Positions 54,841 through 64,000 of a DNA stretch of 64,000 nt are shown piece by piece; position 1 is the stretch's first letter; the number at the start of each line of letters is the position of its first letter. The DNA is taken from contig JAJOZX010002358.1 of the NCBI GenBank assembly GCA_023014485.1, positions 1 to 64,000 of the forward strand, written 5' to 3'. The notes beneath the pieces are model-generated. The model was given only the letters and a program-made list of their open reading frames with translations. It did not search any database and was not told the DNA's origin. Made by a program: the position numbers and the translations under genes. Origin of the DNA: Bathynomus jamesi. Lineage: Eukaryota > Arthropoda > Malacostraca > Isopoda > Cirolanidae.

Positions 54841-55045
54841 CATGCAATCCTTGCTTATGTTCAGATAGGTTGAGTGTATTTGTGGCACATGTAAAGAGTA
54901 CAGTGTATATATACATATATATACACACACAGATTGCAAGGAATGCATGTGCCTGTTGAAAAAATCTGTTGAGTGATTCTTCCTTAAAAGAAGAATTGGA
55001 TGCTTGGAGTTGTATGCATTTTAAATGCTTGTTCACTAATGTTGT
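54841..55045 (-). pseudogene. Decayed extra integrase fragment in BEL-2b
   Basis: Minus strand carries CCAATTCTTCTTTTAAGGAA, GCATTCCTTGCAATCTG and ACTGTACTCTTTACATGTGC, in the same order as the integrase finger His, Cys pair and YIVLFTCA strand of the BEL integrases, with large losses between. Lies between the 5' leader and the minisatellite, as in BEL-3. Confidence 0.75.
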
Positions 55046-55350
55046 TTAACTGGGGATCGTAATGAAATAGAGGACAAGAAGAAATTACCAGAGGAGAGAG
55101 AGCACAGACAAAACAGTCAAGTTTAAATTTGGTTTAATCCCCCCCCAAGTACTTATGTGTCACTCAGGTCTAAGCTTATAAGAGAATGAAACTCCTTAAA
55201 TGTAAATGTTTCCTAGTTAGGCCCTAGGTTGTAGACCTAATTAGGCTTGATTAGGTTAGGCTTAGGCTTAGGCTAGACCATTTAGCCTAATTCTGCAATT
55301 TTTGTTAAGTAAGGTTAAGGTTTGTAAATTCCCCACACACGGACCACCAA
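55046..55350 (-). promoter_or_regulatory. BEL-2b leader
   Basis: Matches the BEL-2a leader 32807-33125, including TGGTGGTCCGTGTGTGGGG after the LTR. Homology stops just before the BEL-2a gag start codon, where the decayed integrase fragment begins. Confidence 0.8.
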
Positions 55351-56072
55351 TGCGAAAAATGCTCTGTATGAATTGGTCCACAATTAACCCACCCCTTATA
55401 TCTCCAGTCTAGCTATAGAGTAGATCAAGTCTAGCCTAGAGGGGTCAGCCTAGAGATTCCGGAAATGGTCCAGAGCGGGCAGATAAATTGAGGTCGACAG
55501 TAGGATTCCTCACCAAATTAGGTTAGGGCAATCTACCTTCACCTTTGTTAAGCTATGAGTTGATGCTAGGTCTTAGGCCACAATGTAGGCCTAAGTTGTC
55601 TGACCCAGCTTAATTTAATGAATCTATGTAAACCTGGGTTAAAAACACAATTAGTCACTTACTGCTAGTTATTAGAGAGTCTCTTTTCTCCTTGTATAAT
55701 TCTCGAGAGCGCACTTGCTGGTGGGGATCTTTCTTCGGTGTCTGTTCTCGTCCCTTCTCCAGTTGCGTCCTTTCGCCCCCGTTCCTCGTTTTCGTTCTCC
55801 CTTTGTTCTCCTTTTAGCGGGGCTTTTTCCACCAGCGTCGTGTTGGTTTTTTCCTCGGTTGGTTGAGCGGTAATGTATATCTATTACCGAGCACGCTCTT
55901 GTCACACAGTATATAAATACTAGTGTGGAGAATAACTCTGGTGAGCAACCAATTGGTTTCATCCACCCAGTTATTGACATAAAAGGAATTTAATAATTGT
56001 TAGATTAACTACCTACCTACTCAGTGAACCATTTTCGTTACCTCCCAACTACCCACTCATCAGTTTTCCATA
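55351..56072 (-). repeat. BEL-2b 5' LTR
   Basis: 722 bp; indistinguishable by eye from the 3' LTR at 44597-45318. Confidence 0.95.
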
Positions 56073-56077
56073 ATAAT

Positions 56078-57645
56078 TATACAGAAGTTGCAACCAAGTA
56101 CTGGATAGGCCATGCACAACAAAAAGAGTACAATAAAGAGTTAGAATTCTTGACTAATGGGAAACAAACAAAAGAACCTGTACCATCAGTAGTTGTGGAT
56201 CTAAATTTGTTCAGAGACGAGGAAGGCCTTCTAAAGTGTAAAGGGAGATTAGACAAATCAAAACTGTCATACAAAAGCAAACATCCAATCCTTTTACCTA
56301 GATTTAGCTATTTGACAACATTAATCATCAGAAAAACACACAATGATGTACATCATATGGGGGTACCACAGACACTAACTACATTAAGAAAAACTTATTG
56401 GATACCCAAGGGAAGGATCACTGTTAAAACAGTCCTGAGTGAGTGTGTCACATGTAGGCGTATTCATGCTAGGCCCTATAGGAAACCAAATCCTCCTGCT
56501 TTGCCAGAGGAGAGAGTTACTCTCAACAGACCTTTTGAGACTGTAGGCATTGACTATACAGGAGCATTGACTGTAGGGGTGGGTGACACTGAACAAAAAA
56601 TGTACATTGTACTGTTTACATGTGCTGCCTCACGAGCTGTTTATCTGGATGTTGTGGAGGACCTTTCAGCAGAATCTTTTGTTGCTGTCTTTAAGAGATT
56701 CTGTGCACGACATTCAGTACCCAAGACAGTTTGGACTGACAATGCTACATATTTCAAGGCTGGTGAACAAGTCATCCACGACTTGTTAAGCAATGAACTC
56801 ACACAATTATATATACAAAATTCAAACATAAAGTGGAAGTATATTCCGGTTGCCTCTCCTTGGTATGGTTCTATCTGGGAGAGGAATATACAAACAGTAA
56901 AGAATTGCTTGAAGAAAGCAATTGGTAAAAAACAGATGCACTTGTTTGAGTTGCTCACTCTCCTGGCTGAGATTGAGAACATCATTAACAATAGACCACT
57001 CACTTATGTGAGTGACAACATTAATGACCCGGAACCATTAACTCCAAATCATTTGATTCGGGGAGAACAAGTTAGTCTCCTGCCGGACTACAATATAGAC
57101 TCTTCAGAAGACCCAAACTGGACTCAACAACATGATGAGCTCCAGACTAAGTTACAACACTTAACTAAAGTTAAAGCTCATTTTATTAAACAGTAGAGAA
57201 CTGAGTACTTGATGGGTCTAAGGGAGAGACATAAACAAATGACTAAGAAGGATTGGTCTGACACAATTAAGGTAGGGGACCTTGTTCTCATACATGACAG
57301 TACTCCAAGACAATACTGGCCTCTGGCTAGAGTTTTAGAACTCAGACCAGGGGCAGACGGGGTAACAAGAGTGGTCAAATTAAGGACTTCAACGGGTGAC
57401 ACAACAAGAGACGAGACATTTCTCTTTTGTACCCCTTGGAGTCTGGACCCAAAACAATGGACTTTGGAGAACCTTCTCCACCGACAGTAACAACTGGAGA
57501 CACTGAACTTCCAGTAACTATTCCTTTGACAGTAGGAGTGGTAACGCATCCTACTACAACATTAACAGACACAAGACCTCAGCGACAAACAGCATTAAAG
57601 GCGCGACTAGTTTTACAACAAAAAATAGATGCTGGGGAATTGTAA
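56078..57645 (+). pseudogene. BEL-2a integrase
   Basis: Continues from 44591 after BEL-2b. Finger HPILLPRFSYLTTLIIRKTH, VHHMGVPQTL, CVTCRRIHARP; core VGIDYTGALTVGVG (Asp), TVWTDNATYF (Asp), YGSIWERNIQTVKNCLK (Glu): all three intact. A TGG to TAG stop at about 57194 (after HFIKQ) and a frameshift near 57412 break the C-terminal region, which ends FVLQ-type sequence KIDAGEL at 57645. The first 12-15 codons of the open frame starting at 56024 belong to the BEL-2b LTR, not to this gene. Confidence 0.93.
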
Positions 57646-57883
57646 TTTTATCTTCTAACTTTCACTTTTTCTTTTCTTATGGTAAAGACCATAGACAGTT
57701 TCATCCTATGGATGTATATTTTCTCTTCTAATTAAATGCTACACCTTCTCCATGAGAAGGTGAGGATAGTCACTGTTAATCAGATTAACAGGCATTTACA
57801 GTCAAATAGTTAGCTAGTCTACACTCAGACATAAAAATTGGTGACAATGACACCAAAATTTTTATCTCCCGGGGCCCCCAGTA
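57646..57883 (+). other. BEL-2a 3' untranslated region
   Basis: No coding sequence. Ends CTCCCGGGGCCCCCAGTA just before the 3' LTR. Confidence 0.8.
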
Positions 57884-58605
57884 TATGGAAAACTGATGAG
57901 TGGGTAGTTGGGAGGTAACGAAAATGGTTCACTGAGTAGGTAGGTAGTTAATCTAACAATTATTAAATTCCTTTTATGTCAATAACTGGGTGGATGAAAC
58001 CAATTGGTTGCTCACCAGAGTTATTCTCCACACTAGTATTTATATACTGTGTGACAAGAGCGTGCTCGGTAATAGATATAAATTACCGATCAACCAACCG
58101 AAGAAAAAACCAAGACGACGCTGGTGGAAAAAGCCCCGCGAAAAGGAGAACAAGGGAGTACAAAAACGAGGAACGGGGCGAGAGGACGGAACGAGAGAAG
58201 GGAGAAGAACAGACAACGAAAAAAGATCCCCACCAGCAAGTACGCTCTTAACAATTAAACAAGACGGGAAAAGGGACTCTCTAATAACTAGCAGTAAGTG
58301 ACTAATTGTGTTTTTAACCCAGTTAAAAGTAAACGCATTAAATTAAGCTGGGTCAGACAAATTAGGCCTACATTGTGGTCTAAGACCTAGCATCAACTCA
58401 TAGCTTAACAAAGGTGAAGGTAGATTGCCCTGACCTAATTTGCTGAGGAAACCTACTGTGGACCTCAATTTATCTGCCCGCTCTGGACCATTTCCGGAAT
58501 CTCTAGGCTGACCCCTACAAGGCTAGACTTGATCTACTCTATAGTTAGACTGGAGATATAAGGGGTGGGTTAATTTGGGACCAATTCATACAGAGCATTT
58601 TTCAC
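57884..58605 (+). repeat. BEL-2a 3' LTR
   Basis: 722 bp, about nine differences from the split 5' LTR. Contains TATTTATATACTG at about 58038. Followed by aaggc, the right target duplication. Confidence 0.92.
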
Positions 58606-58610
58606 AAGGC

Positions 58611-59422
58611 AATTACTGTAGGTTCGATGGCTTACTTCCACAATAAACAGGCCTAAGACAAAGTACAGTAGTCTCAGACAATTCACGAGTCCAGGTCTAT
58701 TAACAAAATAACCAGTCCCTGCGAAAATGGCACTCAACCCAAACAATCTCTTATTGATTAAAAGAAAAGGCCGCACTACAAGCTTTTACATGATTGGTTA
58801 CGCTTTTAAGACTCCCAAAGCTTTCTCTCTCTCGTCTTTTTTTTTAATAACCGTTATCCAAAATGATTAAATTAATTAAATTAAAATAAGAATTTTAAAT
58901 TCCATTTAACAAATTACGTTAAAAATAATCATATTAAAATTTATATACCCACACAACAAAGATGAGTTTCTTCATCTTTTAGATGGGTCCTGAAAACCGA
59001 GGACAAATTAACGAAAAAGCAGCGATCTTTTGCTTGGAAATTTTCAAAGGATCGCTTATAGATAGTATGATAGGCAATTACTACAGATTTATAGATTTAT
59101 AGTGAGCATTACTAAAAACTATTTCGTTAACAATTAACAAAAAACAATTCGTTACTGATTACACTTTACAAACATCAACAGGTCTCAACCTGTTCTGGCC
59201 CAACCGACTGATTCGCTGAGGTGTTGTACTTGACATGTATTTGAGCAAATACGGCAAATACAACGATCAAATACAAATAAAATACAAATACACATCCTTC
59301 GAGATTCTCAAATAAAAATACAAATAAGGAAAATGACTGTATTTTAAATACAAATACGTATTTCACCCCAGCCAGCCCTGCTTGAAACTGAGCTTCAATA
59401 ATTAATTTTTAGCCTAACAGGC
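58611..59422. other. Intergenic; possible element end at 59180-59392
   Basis: AT-rich, no gene. At about 59230-59392 a block rich in ATACAAATA repeats ends CCCCAGCCAGCCCTG, resembling a hAT-type terminus on the minus strand (CAGGGCTGGCTGGGG). No partner terminus or target duplication found. Confidence 0.4.
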
Positions 59423-59425
59423 TAA

Positions 59426-59984
59426 AGGCTCCCTCACACGGTCAGTATTACTGACAGTATTAATGTCAGTATCCGCATACTGTCAATAATACTGATCGTG
59501 TGAAGTCAAGACTAATGGTTTATCAGTATACTGATGGATTGATGAAAATTTCATAATATTTTCAGAACTGTCAGTAATGTTGCAAACTTGCAGGTGATAC
59601 TGAACGTGTGAACTTTGTGAAGCTAGTTTGACAGTATTTACTCAGTATCTCAGTGACTCGTGCGAAAATAATTATGAAAATCGCACATGTCAGATATTTG
59701 TATTGCCTTCAAAAGATTGAGATGAGTATATTTCCTCCGTTTACCGATCCATTCTTTCACCCACCGCTTCCGGTTTACTCTTTTTCTAATGCCTAATGCT
59801 AATATTATTGCAACACACGCTTTTTCTCTATTGTCCATTTCACACCATCACCTACTTCGCAGCTACAACTGAATGCTGATGGAAATAATGACAATATCGA
59901 TATTGATCGTGTGAGCGTAATACTGATAAAAATGAGAAATACTGATGGTAAGACTGACAGTAAATACTGATCTGTGAGGCCCCT
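59426..59984 (-). mobile_element. PIF/Harbinger-type MITE
   Basis: Ends AGGCTCCCTCACACGG and the reverse complement of AGGGGCCTCACAGATC, with a 3-bp duplication taa (59423-59425, 59985-59987). Both subterminal regions are full of CAGTATT/AATACTG units. A remnant of a HARBI1-like N-terminus lies inside on the minus strand. The target is a small direct repeat, agcctaacaggct. Confidence 0.78.
59650..59838 (-). pseudogene. Harbinger nuclease N-terminal remnant
   Basis: Sixty-two codons with KRVNRKRWVKEWIGKRRK and LKAIQISDMCDFHNYFR, matching the usual order of a basic WV-x-PW-type segment and an F-x-N-F/Y-R-M segment before the catalytic core of HARBI1-like nucleases. The core is absent. Confidence 0.65.
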
Positions 59985-59987
59985 TAA

Positions 59988-60570
59988 CAGCCTAACAGGC
60001 TCGACTTCTAAATTTGGAGGAGCAAGAAAATTATCCAGGGGAGGAGGGGCGCAATACTGACCTTGTAATATGAATATTGTAAACACAATAAAATGTAACC
60101 AACTTATATTTCTTTAAATTATAATTTATTATTAGTCTATTTTTAAAAGAATTTTATTTTTACAATTTTTTTAACGTTTTTAATAATTTACAATTATTTC
60201 ATTTTACTTGACATCGGCAATTTTTCGGTGAGGTCTGTTTACCCTCCCATGCCCACTTAGCTACACTTAGCTACCTAAAATTTGTTTTAAAAATCTAATA
60301 ACCTTAAATTTACATTGCAGTTACTCTTTAAGCCATATTTTTTTTGCCTTTAACTAGGGTAGGCTAACTGAGTTATGTTTTTGTTTTTGTGAGTGATGAC
60401 GTTTTTGCACGATCAGAAAGTGAACATCCTTTTCAGAATGATTGCTTTGATACAGTATCATCAATGCCTCCATTAGGTGTCCGTGGCCGCGGGAGAGCCT
60501 CCCACATTCGCCGACAATTTTTTTTTTGTCATGGGAATTCGCCCCCTCAAATCGTAGTAAAATCGTTCTG
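59988..60570. other. Intergenic, no gene recognised
   Basis: AT-rich with a G-rich block at 60035-60055. The 85-codon frame at 60389-60646 runs into the Gypsy LTR and is not supported. Confidence 0.45.
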
Positions 60571-60996
60571 TGAGGTGACGTGTGTGTATATATATGTATA
60601 TAGTCGAAAAGTCACTAAAGGGGAAATATCAATAAATCTAAGCTGAATGGCAAGAGCAAGGCATAAACGAACCTACGCGGCTGTTCGTATTGTTTTGGGC
60701 TAGCCTAGAGATGTTTTTTCCTATCTGACCTAATCGTTGGTGCTGAGTGTAATAAGGTGGTGTTTCTAAGGTGACAAATGGGGTAGGAAGTTGTCCGTAC
60801 TTAAGTATAGTTAGGGGTAATGTCTATAGCTTCTAAATTGGTAATGTAAGAGAGAGTTAGGTAGGCTGTTTGTGGGACACAGGAATCTAATGGTAGGCTC
60901 CCAAAGGAATATCTAATTCAACGCACCGGTAAGTGCTTTTGATTGTTTGCTAGAACCTAAGTAACCTAACTGGGGTGTCTACCCCACGCTATCACA
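60571..60996 (+). repeat. LTR of second Gypsy copy
   Basis: About 426 bp, starts TGAGGTGACGTG, ends TATCACA. Confidence 0.93.
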
Positions 60997-61497
60997 TTTG
61001 GCGACGAGGATGGGATTCAATTAAGCTCATGGGATTCAATTAAGCTTATTGGATTGAATTTAGCTCATTGGATTGAATTTGGCTCATTTGATTAAATTTT
61101 GTTCATTGGGTTAAATTTGGCTTATTGGGTTCAAGTGGTTGTTTGGAAAATTGGATGTAGCCTAGTGGGTCGTCCGATTTGGTTTGTTTGTGTGGGTAAG
61201 CTACCGTACTATAGCGTAGGTCCCGCCGGCCTAACTCTAAAACTAATTCCTACTCAGCCCTAACTCTAAAACTAATTCCTACTCAGCCCTAACTCTAAAA
61301 CTAATTCCTACTCAGCCCTAACTCTAATACAATTCACTATTCAGCCCTAACTGGGGAGTAACTAGATCAAATTTAAACCTAATCTAACCTACTTCACGTG
61401 ATTTGGCCTAATTCGGTTTTGCTCTAGCATGTCGGTGATTGGCCATATAAGCCCCTACGAAGACTCTGGGAAGGACTTCGAAGCTTATGCCACTAGG
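60571..61497 (+). mobile_element. Second Gypsy copy, cut by BEL-1b
   Basis: LTR 60571-60996, leader with TGGCGACGAGGATGGG, three to four copies of the CAGCCCTAACTCTAAAACTA unit, and the first 25 or so codons of gag (ATG at 61431) before BEL-1b interrupts at 61498. More diverged from the copy at 46333 than that copy's LTRs are from each other. The remainder lies beyond the window, if present. Confidence 0.93.
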
Positions 61498-62100
61498 TGT
61501 TAGAAAATTTAGAAGAGGAAGAACCATTGTTGTCCCAAGGCGATATGATGACTAAGCTGATTGATGCAGCATTGCTTGTATATATTAAGTTAAGGTGTAT
61601 ATATATCCATCTCATAATTGTAAGGTTAGTGAAAAATTCACTTAATAAGAGCTAGCATTTTTGGGCTCTTGTGGCATCAGTGTTTGGGACGCTGGTGGCA
61701 TCATTTTGGGGCGCTGCGCGTCTTTTCTACTCGTTTGTGGGATGTCGTACGTACAGGGTGTGGTCTTGTAGAGAGCTCTCTTGCAATTCAGTTTGGTTGT
61801 TTAGATACAAGATTGTTGCACCGTGCAATAGTCCAGGTTGTGTTGTTGTTGCAAGGTTGAGAAAGAAGACCATAAATAGTACCCCTTTTTGTTTACATTA
61901 AAATTCATGTAACAAAGGTCTAAAGTAGGCCCGCATCGAGTCAGCAACCCTGAGGTTACCCTGAGGTAGGACCTAATAGGATCTCAAATCCGTAAGTTTT
62001 AATTTAGCTTAACTTGGGCTCCAGATAGAACTGGCCCTTTAGAATTTGGCCGTTCACGGCTCAGCTGGGATTTTGAACCCAACAAATAAATAAAATAACA
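61498..62100 (+). repeat. BEL-1b 5' LTR
   Basis: 603 bp, TG...CA, matches BEL-1a LTRs with more differences than those two show between them. Followed by TGGTCCTTCGAACCGG, candidate primer-binding site. Confidence 0.95.
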
Positions 62101-62214
62101 TGGTCCTTCGAACCGGATTCTACCCCAAGACTGAGTCAGTGACTATTTTTCGGCAAAGTTCTGATTGTGCAAATTGTAGCCCAAGTTAGGCCTAGACGGG
62201 TTGAGTATTATTGA

Positions 62215-62770
62215 ATTAATGTCCCAGGGTAAAAAGTTTGGTCGCCCAATTGCGAAACTTGGCCAGTCGTCTGTCGTTGTTTTGGCCTACATTTTACCGG
62301 TTTGGTTAATTTTGGGTTATTATTGAATTAAGGTCCCAGGGTAAAAAGTTTGGTAGCCCAATTGCGAAACTTGGCCAGTCGTCTGTCGTTGTTTTGGCCT
62401 ACATTTTACCGGTTTGGTTAATTTTGGGTTATTATTGAATTAAGGTCCCAGGGTAGAAAGTTTGGTAGCCCAATTGCGAAACTTGGCCAGTCGTCTGTCG
62501 TTGTTTGGCCTACATTTTACCGGTCTGGTTAATTTTGGGTTATTATTGAATTAAGGTCCCAGGGTAGAAAGTTTGGTCACCCAATTGCTAAACTTGGCCA
62601 GTCGTCTGTCGTTGTTTTGGCCTACATTTTACCGGTTTGGTTAATTTTGGGTTATTATTGAATTAAGGTCCCAGGGTAGAAAGTTTGGTTGCCCAATTGC
62701 GAAACTTGGCCACTTGTCTGTCGTTGTTTTTGGCCTACATTTATCAGTTTGGTTAATTTGGTTTATTATT
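62215..62770 (+). repeat. BEL-1b leader tandem repeats
   Basis: Five tandem copies of a ~115-120-bp unit with GTCCCAGGGTA, AAGTTTGGT, CCCAATTGCGAAACTTGGCC and CAGTCGTCTGTCGTTGT. Only two copies exist in BEL-1a. Confidence 0.93.
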
Positions 62771-62963
62771 CGTAGGCGAAGGTTGCAGACCAGTGCGCCA
62801 GTTACTTGGGTGGAAAATTTGGTATTCCATACTGGTGTTGGTTAGTACCCCACCTAGCAATTCAGTTTATTTGAAAGTAAAATTTGCGTTTGATCAGTTC
62901 GGTTAAGTATTTCTGCCAATTCAGCTTATTTAGCATTGAGCCCAATTGTTGTTTGCATTGAAG

Positions 62964-64000
62964 ATGAGTGCATCTGAATGGAACAAATTTATAAAAAGGA
63001 GAAGCACCTACAAAGGTCTAATTACAAAGTTCATTGCCACTATAGATTCTGCCATAGAGCAAGAGGATTTACCCTTAGTGACTGCGCAGCTTTCCATATT
63101 AGAAACTAAAAAGGTTGCTCTAAGTGAGGTAAATGTTAAAATTGAGGCTCTTATAGAAGAGGATGAAATAGAAAATAACATAATTTACTTTGAAGAGATT
63201 ATTGATGATATAATTAACGTAGGCCTCCGAGCAAAAGAGTTTAGTAGCTCAGTACAGTTAGAGACCAGGTCTGATAATGAAACACAACACTCAACAAAGG
63301 ATGTTTGTGAAGTTAAGGTTAACAGATCTGTAGTTCAATTACCGAGGCTTGTACTCAAAACATTTTCTGGGAGTATTCAGGAATGGCAAGGATGGGCAGA
63401 CAGTTTTCAATCAGCAGTTCATTCTAGTCAAGTGTTAAGTGCCGTGGAGAAGTTTAATTATTTGCGGTCCCTCTTGGAAGGGGAGGCAGCAAAGACTATA
63501 GCAGGATTAGCATTAACAGAGGCTAATTATAATGTGGCTTGGGATATATTAAAGAAACGGTTTGGTAAGCCAGAGATCTTAATTAAAAGCCACCTCCGTG
63601 CACTTTTAGCTATACCTCCTGTTAATAATCCTAATAGTGTCAAGGAGTTACGGCAGTTATATGATGAATTTGAAATTAGAACTAGGTCCCTGGACAACTT
63701 GGGTGTAGGAATGGAAAAGTATGGTATAATATTGGTTCCTACACTGGAGTCTAAATTGCCTAGCTCAATTTTGCTTGAATTAAGTAGGGGACACTCTGCA
63801 GAACATGTGTACATCACCCTTCAGCAGATGTTAAGTCTTTTAGGCACAGAATTAGCAAGACGAGAGGGAGTTGAGTTTGCACAGTGGGATGGTAAACAAG
63901 GGACAAAGGCAGGCACAGCACCAAAGTTTCCACAAAAAGGAATAGCCCAGGTACAGTGTCAGCTCTACATGCCTCCTCTGAGAATAAATTAAAGGGAATC
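62964..64000 (+). pseudogene. BEL-1b gag, partial at window end
   Basis: Start ATG 62964 (MSASEWNKFIKRRS), equivalent to ATG 30942 in BEL-1a. Same gag core (VLKTFSGSIQEWQGWADSF; YLRSLLEGEAAKTIAG). A one-base loss in a G run near 63899 shifts the frame, giving a false stop at 63990; the true frame continues to the window end (ENKLKGI region). Zinc knuckles lie beyond the window. Confidence 0.92.

Larger units (their letters stand above)
44597..56072 (-). mobile_element. BEL-2b: second copy of BEL-2, containing a Gypsy element
   Basis: Same family as BEL-2a, opposite strand. LTRs 44597-45318 and 55351-56072 appear identical over 722 bp by eye. 5-bp duplication ataat at 44592-44596 and 56073-56077; BEL-2a sequence continues exactly across it. 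It has lost most of gag, protease and the N-terminal RT: residual gag (matching about 34076-34215) is fused to RT (from about 35615), and upstream of it lies a minisatellite and a decayed integrase fragment. Integrase is split by the Gypsy element. Confidence 0.93.
24884..58605 (+). mobile_element. BEL-2a: BEL/Pao element spread over 33.7 kb by nested insertions
   Basis: Own segments: 5' LTR 24884-24986 plus 32188-32806; leader, gag, protease and RT 32807-36059; RT end and RNase H 43525-44596; integrase and 3' UTR 56078-57883; 3' LTR 57884-58605. Flanked by aaggc on both sides (24879-24883; 58606-58610). At each of the three insertions the sequence resumes at the next base after a 5-bp duplication (ataac, gtaac, ataat). 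LTRs are each 722 bp with about nine differences seen by eye. It carries many frameshifts and stops and is inactive. Confidence 0.88.
61498..64000 (+). mobile_element. BEL-1b: second BEL-1 copy, runs off the window
   Basis: Opposite orientation to BEL-1a. 5' LTR, leader with tandem repeats and gag start are present; the rest is outside the window. Inserted in gag of the second Gypsy copy after the bases cactagg. Confidence 0.95.

Noticed and set aside
44597..58605. Head-to-head pair of BEL-2 elements as a segmental inverted duplication
   Set aside because: The ataat duplication and exact resumption of BEL-2a at 56078 show insertion of BEL-2b rather than an inverted duplication.

Overview
The window is eukaryotic, AT-rich, and almost wholly made of transposable elements; I found no host protein gene, rRNA or intact tRNA. 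The mix (BEL/Pao and Gypsy LTR retrotransposons, a Penelope-like element with a GIY-YIG endonuclease, a LINE, mariner/Tc1 and DUF4817-type elements, many hAT elements, a PIF/Harbinger relic) and short CCTAA-type (TTAGG complement) tracts suggest a large, repeat-rich invertebrate genome, most likely an arthropod. This is inference; no host gene tests it.

Layout. 1-1239: unannotatable AT-rich DNA. 1240-4877: a Tc1 element carrying a hAT MITE, a (TA)n tract, and a DUF4817-type mariner relative. 4919-10012: a 5'-truncated Penelope-like element with an inverted copy of its own tail; the inverted tail is split by an unrecognised 2.5-kb long-TIR transposon (5061-7550) and the body by a mariner (7972-9223). 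10023-11400: tRNA-like fragment, a 544-bp hAT element, a hAT transposase relic. About 11700-20058: one LINE broken by a 747-bp hAT element, an unclassified insertion, a 542-bp hAT MITE and a 5'-truncated copy of its own family, which itself contains a 2.95-kb unrecognised DDE-like transposon. 21228-24688: hAT element containing a mariner relative containing two further hAT elements.

24884-58605 is a single BEL/Pao element (here BEL-2a, + strand) of about 6 kb own sequence spread over 33.7 kb by three insertions: BEL-1a (24987-32182, - strand) in its 5' LTR, BEL-3 (36060-43519, + strand) in its reverse transcriptase, and BEL-2b (44597-56072, - strand, same family) between its RNase H and integrase. 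BEL-2b in turn contains a Gypsy element (46333-51913), which contains a small inverted-repeat insertion (about 49866-50178). Each insertion is delimited by LTRs or TIRs and matching target duplications, and the split reading frames resume across each. 58606-60570 is intergenic with a PIF/Harbinger MITE. 60571-64000 holds a second Gypsy copy interrupted in gag by a second BEL-1 copy, which runs off the window end.

All pol genes are broken by stops, frameshifts or insertions, so nothing here looks autonomous as it stands. No envelope gene was seen in any LTR element. The most unusual feature is a shared cassette in BEL-3 and BEL-2b: a decayed extra fragment of integrase next to a 39/44-bp minisatellite, occupying the place where gag/protease/RT should be; in BEL-2b the 39-bp unit (13 codons) reads in frame into residual gag.
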